Shown: positions 58,596 through 64,000 of the stretch, in pieces
How the letters are laid out: every line of letters starts with the position of its first letter
Numbering within the stretch: position 1 is the first letter of the stretch
NCBI GenBank assembly: GCA_037102815.1
Contig: BTPP01000003.1
Coordinates: forward strand, 682,001 to 746,000
Source: Neurospora intermedia
Taxonomy: Eukaryota; Ascomycota; Sordariomycetes; Sordariales; Sordariaceae
Direction: 5' to 3'
DNA: 64,000 nt
Notes under the pieces: model-generated
Told to the model about the DNA's origin: nothing
Databases searched by the model: none
Seen by the model: the letters and a program-made list of their open reading frames with translations, nothing else
Program-made: the position numbers and the translations under genes

Positions 58596-60606
58596 TTTGA
58601 TGGTTGGTTGGAGAGGTGATTCCGAAAAGGGTGGTTGTCGGATGCTCGAAATCGTCGGCTGAACGTCGAAGGGACTTGGGAGAATAAAAGTTCGCGACTG
58701 ATTTTTGAAGTACCCGCCCGAAAAGTGGGAAATGTTCTGTGGGTGTGGCTGGTGTGCGGGGAGGAAATGGTCGCGTCTTGTGGCTGGTGCAATTGTCGCT
58801 TGTGGCTTATGTAAGTTGAAGCGAAAACACCATTCTCCCGTGCCAACATAGCGCTACTCAACTTTCCAACTCTTACCCTTCTCTCAGTGACACCATTGAT
58901 CTCTTCCTGGTTACGTCTCAGTATCAACACCACAATGCATCAATAACTACTCCTCAACCGCAAGGGCAAACTTTGTAGCCTTCAGCGTGACACTCACTTT
59001 GTCCCTCTGCACTGCCCTGTCCTATGTCGAGAGGACTCTTAGACAGCCAGCTTGTTCATACGAAGAAGACGAAGACCGTTGCCTCTCCATCTTGTTACTT
59101 CGAGACAGCCAGAACTAGGCATACTAGTTCTTTTTGTAATTTCCGAAGTACCACCCCAAGACCATTACACTCGGCAAAGGCAAACACCTGCCCGGACTCA
59201 AAACCCCTACGCAAGTTTCACTTTCGGTGTCACGATGTCGGCACGACGGATGTATACGAGATATCGTCGGACGGGGTTCCCCAACTAAAAACATGGAGAG
59301 CTCCGTGCCAGATTATTATTCGGAGCCGCCCAGCCTCGTTGGGACAGTGTTTATGCGGTCCGTATTCTTCTATCATTCACGTCCGGAGATTGTTTGGGTC
59401 CACGGCCAACCGGACAAGACTCTTTCAGAAAGCATGACCTTGGTGAATTCCGAAAACGGTTCGGGTTAGCTACCCGAGCTCGGTTTCCTATGGGCGGTTC
59501 TGACCTTGTGTTCACTGCATGGTGTGCGGACCATACATAGATCACAAGGACAGGTCGTATTGAAGCGGTAGCGCAGATGCTCTGTCACCCCGGACCAACT
59601 CTCGGGTTGTGGAGTAGTTGTTGGATAACGCACGCAAGCCTGCCAGTTGTGATAGACGGAGCAGTCGTAGACTTGTAGGACGGGTAGGCTATGGAGCCGC
59701 CATCGGTTTGGGAGCACCAATAGCCGAAACTATGTTCTTCTCGCGGCATTCCTTCATTCTCGGTATTTCTTGGACTTCCACCATGACGAATTTCGAGTAC
59801 TGAGGTCTTGCGCCAAGCATGGTACTTTCAGTGCTGTCGAGAAGCGTTTTAGCCGATGAACTCCCGTTGGCAGGGTCAGTAGGCAACATGCTCAACGAGC
59901 TCGAACTCCCTTTATGTCCCGGGGATATCGTGGCATACGCATACTTCAAACACGCCAGACTAAGAATCTGCCAAGATTTTCCGAGGCCGTGCAAAAGAGA
60001 GAAACGGAAGACCGATCTCAACCGAGCATAATACCGAATATTTCGGTGTGCTGTTTATTAACTTGCTTGACTGAAGCTGATGTGCGGGCATGTACACGTA
60101 TTGAGACTTGATCTGTCTTGTCCGGATCACGGCAGCCAGATCTGCGCCTGATACTTCCAATCATTGCCCACCTCAGTACTTTATGTCCTGCCAGATTTGC
60201 AGATCGGATAGCCACTTCTTAGTACGCCGTAAGTGCTCTTTGACTGTCACCGGTTCGTGTGACCTTACAGCTATCCTCATTGCCGAATGCTGTGTGGATT
60301 GGATCTTCAAGGTAGGTGTACCGGTGTGAAGACGATCTACCTCACAGCATTCCGTTCCCTGTACCGTTCCCTACTGCGTACGCCTGAGTAACGGGGCAGG
60401 GCAAAACAGCAATGGTCTGCCTTTGTAGAGGCATGAGCTCATTTATTCATTCCCGAACTATTTTAGTTCATGACATTGCTCCTTCCATGTCTGCCTACAT
60501 CTACACGACTGCAAGCAGATATAAACCACACCTGCTTCCATCCACACGACGTAGACATCCCATTACACAGCAGGATTACTCGAATATTCGACTTCACACC
60601 GCCAAC
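58596..60606. other. Gene-poor intergenic region
   Basis: Two kb upstream of both rpl36 and the secreted protein gene. Frames at 59024-59469 overlap one another in several phases and lack domains. A TATAAA box lies at 60520-60525. Confidence 0.5.
60520..60525 (+). promoter_or_regulatory. TATA box of the small secreted protein gene
   Basis: TATAAA 82 bases before the ATG at 60607, a typical distance. Function inferred from position. Confidence 0.45.
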
Positions 60607-61221
60607 ATGCTTATGATGAACCTGCATGCCCTCATGGCTCTTATTCCTCTTGTGGCTTCTCTGCCCTCGATGCCCTCGTTTAAGAATAGGATCAAGTCTC
60701 TCTCCTCACACGATGACCAATGCCCGTTCCCGGAATCCTACAAGATCACGTCGCTCCAGGTCTGGACACCAAAGAATAACAATACCCATCCAATTGTCGT
60801 CGACTTTCAATACGCAGACAACGAGACAAAGATCGAAACGTCTTGTTACTACAATGGAACCCAGCCAAACGCAGGACCAGAGGGTTTGGCCCCCAGATAT
60901 GCTTGCGAAAACCCAACCGTGCAATTCCAGTGGATCCAAAGGACGAGCATGCTTTCTATCATCGAGCTGGCATGCCCCAATACAGCAGAATCGTAAGTTT
61001 CCCATCGGGGACACGCGGTACTTATCATCACCATCAGATCCGACTCTAACAAAGAAAGTAGGGGCTTCATGGCCGTGGACCAGTTCACCCCCAGGCTCAG
61101 CTGCGTCGATACAAGCAACACTACCGCGTTCGGAGAAGGGTCGCAATGCTTTTCTCTAGATTTTGCCATCCAAAGAAATTTCACTGCTCTCGATCCCATC
61201 GCACCCCCAGGAGGAAATTAG
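60607..61221 (+). CDS. Small secreted protein, unknown family
   Basis: Two exons, 60607-60992 and 61062-61221, intron 69 bases (GTAAGT donor, AGTAG acceptor). Product 181 residues. A signal peptide is clear: MLMMNLHALMALIPLVASLP. The mature part has six Cys (near DDQCPF, SCYYNG, YACEN, LACPN, LSCVD and SQCFS), possibly three disulfides, and several N-glycosylation sequons (NNTH, NETK, NGTQ, NTTA, NFTA). Beta-strand-like segments such as YKITSLQVWTPK, VVDFQYA and VQFQWI alternate with turns. The layout recalls Alt a 1/AA1-like secreted folds of ascomycetes, but I cannot confirm this. It may be a surface or effector-like protein; function unknown. Confidence 0.78.
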
Positions 61222-62153
61222 ATCCGGGGGAGAGAAAGGAATTCGTGAGACAAGGGCAATCACGGGTGCCTATGAAGAATGGAATAAAGTATAGGCAGTA
61301 ATCGGTGAGCAACGCATTGATGGGATACGGGTAACGATAGTTAATGAGGAATGAAAGCACATGAATATCAAACCAGGTCCAAGGTGTTGGTCGTCAGTGA
61401 GGGAGTGGTTCCAGGTTCCCCTTGCATGACATGACAGGAAGAGGTGTAAAGTCGAGTTAAAGTTGTTAAAAGTTCCGACGTCTTGCGGGGTGTTGCAGCG
61501 GTGGCACTCGCTTACCCCCCTCTCGACCCCCTGTTTACCTATGCTCCCCCTCCACAACGGGCGGGCATGCCACTCCCGTCCCGTTCATCTGACCTCTGAA
61601 ACTGCAGTGTCGGGGCGTCCCTGAAGCGTGGGGAGCCTGGAACAAGTCAATTCGACGTCACCACTTCCGCTTTCCATGTATTCCTCTTCCGTTCTGCTTG
61701 CTCTGCCCAACATCAATCATCACCTCCACTTCTTCGATTTTAGAATTCCCGTCGTGCTGCAACGTATTTCAGAACCTCACACAATTCCACATCGCGAGTC
61801 CGCTTTCTTGTTCGAGTCCTGACCATTGAACTTGTAAATTCTGGAAAATTAGTCCAAGGAAAGCAACAGTTGAACTCCCGCCCTGTCGATCATTTACGTA
61901 CGTTCTGGTCATTCTTCTCGGTTCACTCATCAATCACTGGTCAAGTGTTGGTCACGCGGTGCGTTCTCGCCGCCCGGAGACCATGTTTGGCCGACAACTT
62001 GTGCAAGAGAAGTTCTTCTAATGAAAAGCCGGCCTCTCGATCTTCCTTTCTTGATGCTTATCCTATGCCAGCCTTCCGATATCAGTGAGTCTTAGCTGGA
62101 AAGGGTCCGACAGCTTACAATCATTCAGAACATGCAACTGTTCATCTACAAGA
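61222..62153. other. Intergenic and lipase promoter
   Basis: 932 bases. C/T-rich upstream of the lipase. No supported coding frame; short ATG frames at 61628 and 61870 lack domains. Confidence 0.5.
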
Positions 62154-63692
62154 ATGCATCTAATACACCAGCTCGGCCTCTTCCTCCTTCCGTTCACATC
62201 TCACTTCGTTGAGAGAGTCTTCGCAAACCCTTTAGCCGTCCCAGGAGAACCGATTCAACAACACCCCTTAACTACACTCCATGGCCATGCCCGAGAGACT
62301 GATGGAGGACCTTACGCTCACGACATCCCACGTCCGCCCCATCAACAAGGCGGCGGCGTCTCTCTCCCATTCTTCGCCTCCCTCGAGCGCATGGCTCGCC
62401 TAGTGGACATCACCTACTGCGTCGGCACGACCGGCGTTTCCAAGCCCTTCTCGTGTGTATCCCGTTGCAAAGATTTCCCTTCGATGCAGCTCGAGCGGAC
62501 CTGGAACACGGGCCTGCTGCTCAGCGATAGCTGCGGATACATCGCGGTCGACCACGGCGAGAGGAAGAGGGGCGGGCGGAACGGGGGCGGGACCGTGGTC
62601 ATCAGCGAGCCGGCCATTATTGTGGCGTTTCGCGGGACGTATAGCATCACTAACACGATTGTTGATTTGAGCACGGTGCCGCAGGAGTATGTGCCTTATC
62701 CTGCACCGGATGATGATGAGGAGGAGGAGAAGGAAGAGAAGGAGAACATTGGGGGTAGGAATAGGAATGTTGGAAAAGGAAGAAGCCATAACAACGATGA
62801 AAAGTGCACCAACTGCACAGTCCACATGGGCTTCCTCGCCTCCTGGCGTAACGCGCGCGACTACGTCCTTCCCGCCCTCAAAGCCGCCCGCGCCAAACAC
62901 CCCGACTATCCCGTCCACCTGGTCGGACACAGCCTCGGTGGTGCCGTCGCCGCTCTCGCCGCGTTGGAGATTCGGCTATCGCTAGGCTGGCAAGACGTCC
63001 AGGTGACGACCTTTGGCGAACCGCGCATCGGTAACCAAGCCTTAGTGGATTATCTGGATAAGGCCTTTGGTCTTGGTATTGAAGAGGACAATGACGCGCA
63101 CGAAACCAGAGCCTACCGCCGCGTAACCCACGTCAACGATCCTGTTCCCCTCCTGCCCTTGACAGAATGGGGATACCGCTCGCACGCAGGCGAAGTGTAT
63201 ATTTCCAAGTTGAACCTGCCGCCTGCTCCCGAGGACCTGCGGTTGTGTCGGGGCGATAACGATCCGGAGTGTATGGCTGGGGCTGAGAACTCGGATGGCG
63301 GTGGATGGTTTGATGGTAGTTTGCGGGAGGTGACTGACTTGCTAGCGCTGGCGGCGGCCAAGGGGACTGATCCCTATTTCAAACATCCGGATCCTGTTGC
63401 TGTTGCTGCTGTTGATGGTGATGACGGCGACGACGACGACGGTAGCGATGCTGGTGCTGGGAATGACGGTGTTGGTATCGGCGGCGAGTCAAGTGCAACA
63501 GCACTCACGTCCAAGACAACGAGGCTCTTCCCCACCAGACTCAAGCTCTGGCAGCTCTTCTTCGCACACCGAGATTACTTTTGGAGACTGGGTTTGTGCG
63601 TCCCCGGCGGTGACCCGGCGGATTGGGGAAGGGAGAAGTACAACTTGACGCAGACGAAAGACTCTTTTGTGTTTGGTGACGGCGAGTTGTGA
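62154..63692 (+). CDS. Secreted class 3 (fungal) lipase
   Basis: Single exon, 512 residues from the ATG at 62154; the longer open frame upstream begins only at GTG. Residues 1-24 form a probable signal peptide ending in VFA. The alpha/beta-hydrolase core shows LVDITYCVG, IIVAFRGT (oxyanion strand), GHSLGGAVAALAALE with nucleophile Ser260, GEPRIGN, NDPVP with Asp329 and SHAGEVY with His344, a full triad in the order of Rhizomucor-type lipases. Two low-complexity segments are inserted: an Asp/Glu/Lys/Asn-rich one at about 183-218, between the oxyanion strand and the nucleophile, and an Asp/Gly/Ala-rich one at about 411-455 before a Trp-containing end. The enzyme should hydrolyse acylglycerols or related esters outside the cell; substrate not deducible. 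Confidence 0.9.
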   Translation: MHLIHQLGLFLLPFTSHFVERVFANPLAVPGEPIQQHPLTTLHGHARETDGGPYAHDIPRPPHQQGGGVSLPFFASLERMARLVDITYCVGTTGVSKPFSCVSRCKDFPSMQLERTWNTGLLLSDSCGYIAVDHGERKRGGRNGGGTVVISEPAIIVAFRGTYSITNTIVDLSTVPQEYVPYPAPDDDEEEEKEEKENIGGRNRNVGKGRSHNNDEKCTNCTVHMGFLASWRNARDYVLPALKAARAKHPDYPVHLVGHSLGGAVAALAALEIRLSLGWQDVQVTTFGEPRIGNQALVDYLDKAFGLGIEEDNDAHETRAYRRVTHVNDPVPLLPLTEWGYRSHAGEVYISKLNLPPAPEDLRLCRGDNDPECMAGAENSDGGGWFDGSLREVTDLLALAAAKGTDPYFKHPDPVAVAAVDGDDGDDDDGSDAGAGNDGVGIGGESSATALTSKTTRLFPTRLKLWQLFFAHRDYFWRLGLCVPGGDPADWGREKYNLTQTKDSFVFGDGEL

Positions 63693-64000
63693 AAGTTGCA
63701 GTAGGTACATATGCCTGCCTTTTTCTTTTACCTTTCTATTTTTTTAATTTTCCGGAAGGCGCGCGTCACAAAACATCGATGATACACATATTTGTTTCTA
63801 GGGCTACGTGCGGAACGTTATGAGTAGGTGCCCGGGCGTTAACTGGGCTTTGGGAAACTCCTTGAAAGCAATACAAACGTACTAGGACTCCTATAGGGTA
63901 TTGCATTACCATTATGACAAAGGCACTAATGAGTTGATGGCATATATTAAGCGTTAGGTAGTAAAAGGTTTCTTGTGCTGAACACAATATCTCAATGAGT
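63693..64000. other. Right flank
   Basis: 308 bases after the lipase stop: T-rich 3' flank, no feature recognised. Confidence 0.5.

Noticed and set aside
59024-59545. 137-residue frame and its neighbours
   Set aside because: Three phases and the opposite strand are open over the same DNA; no motif or conserved start.

Overview
The window looks like nuclear DNA of a filamentous ascomycete, most likely a Sordariales species close to Neurospora or Sordaria. The genes carry short introns of about 55-120 bases with GTRNGT donors and CTAAC-like branch sites, 5' flanks are rich in C and T, and intergenic spaces run to several kb. The proteins are typical fungal ones: PalC, a Zn2Cys6 regulator, a cupredoxin-domain surface protein, Erv29 and Alg6. 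The differences between two transposon copies carry the CpA-to-TpA signature of repeat-induced point mutation (RIP). I found 25 protein genes and no rRNA, tRNA, CRISPR array or prokaryotic feature. All exon coordinates were deduced by hand from splice sites and reading frame; each model sums to a whole number of codons.

Region 1-25 kb is gene-poor. It holds an unrecognised Ser-rich protein (3484-4170), a secreted SGNH esterase (5246-6657), the ribosome-assembly WD40 protein Erb1 (7735-10329, minus), a Zn2Cys6 regulator (11588-13504), the ER cargo receptor Erv29/SURF4 (14497-15643, minus), a composite pair of miniature transposons (17298-18031), a membrane-anchored cupredoxin (19427-20959, minus) and the start of the Alg6 gene. 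Region 23-35 kb holds Alg6 (minus) divergent from PalC, then Leo1 (minus) divergent from a MOB2-like kinase cofactor, then a DUF3237 protein (minus).

Region 35-59 kb is dense and conserved, with nearly strict alternation of strands: an Mnr2/Alr-like Mg transporter, Rna15/CstF64, prohibitin-2, NEDD8, Elongin A, THOC7, tubulin cofactor A, the SERCA calcium ATPase, proteasome subunit beta-3, a TUG/UBX-type Cdc48 adaptor and ribosomal protein eL36. Several act in ubiquitin-related turnover (NEDD8, Elongin A, Pup3, UBX protein) or in transcription and mRNA processing (Leo1, Elongin A, THOC7, Rna15). They are separate transcription units and nothing shows co-regulation. Region 59-64 kb returns to secreted proteins: a small cysteine-containing protein and a class 3 lipase with acidic insertions.

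The most unusual structure is at 17298-18031. A 366-base TA-flanked miniature element has inserted, in opposite orientation, into the central TA of another copy of itself. The two copies differ, by hand alignment, only by transitions, nearly all in CpA/TpG context. No new multi-gene system is evident.
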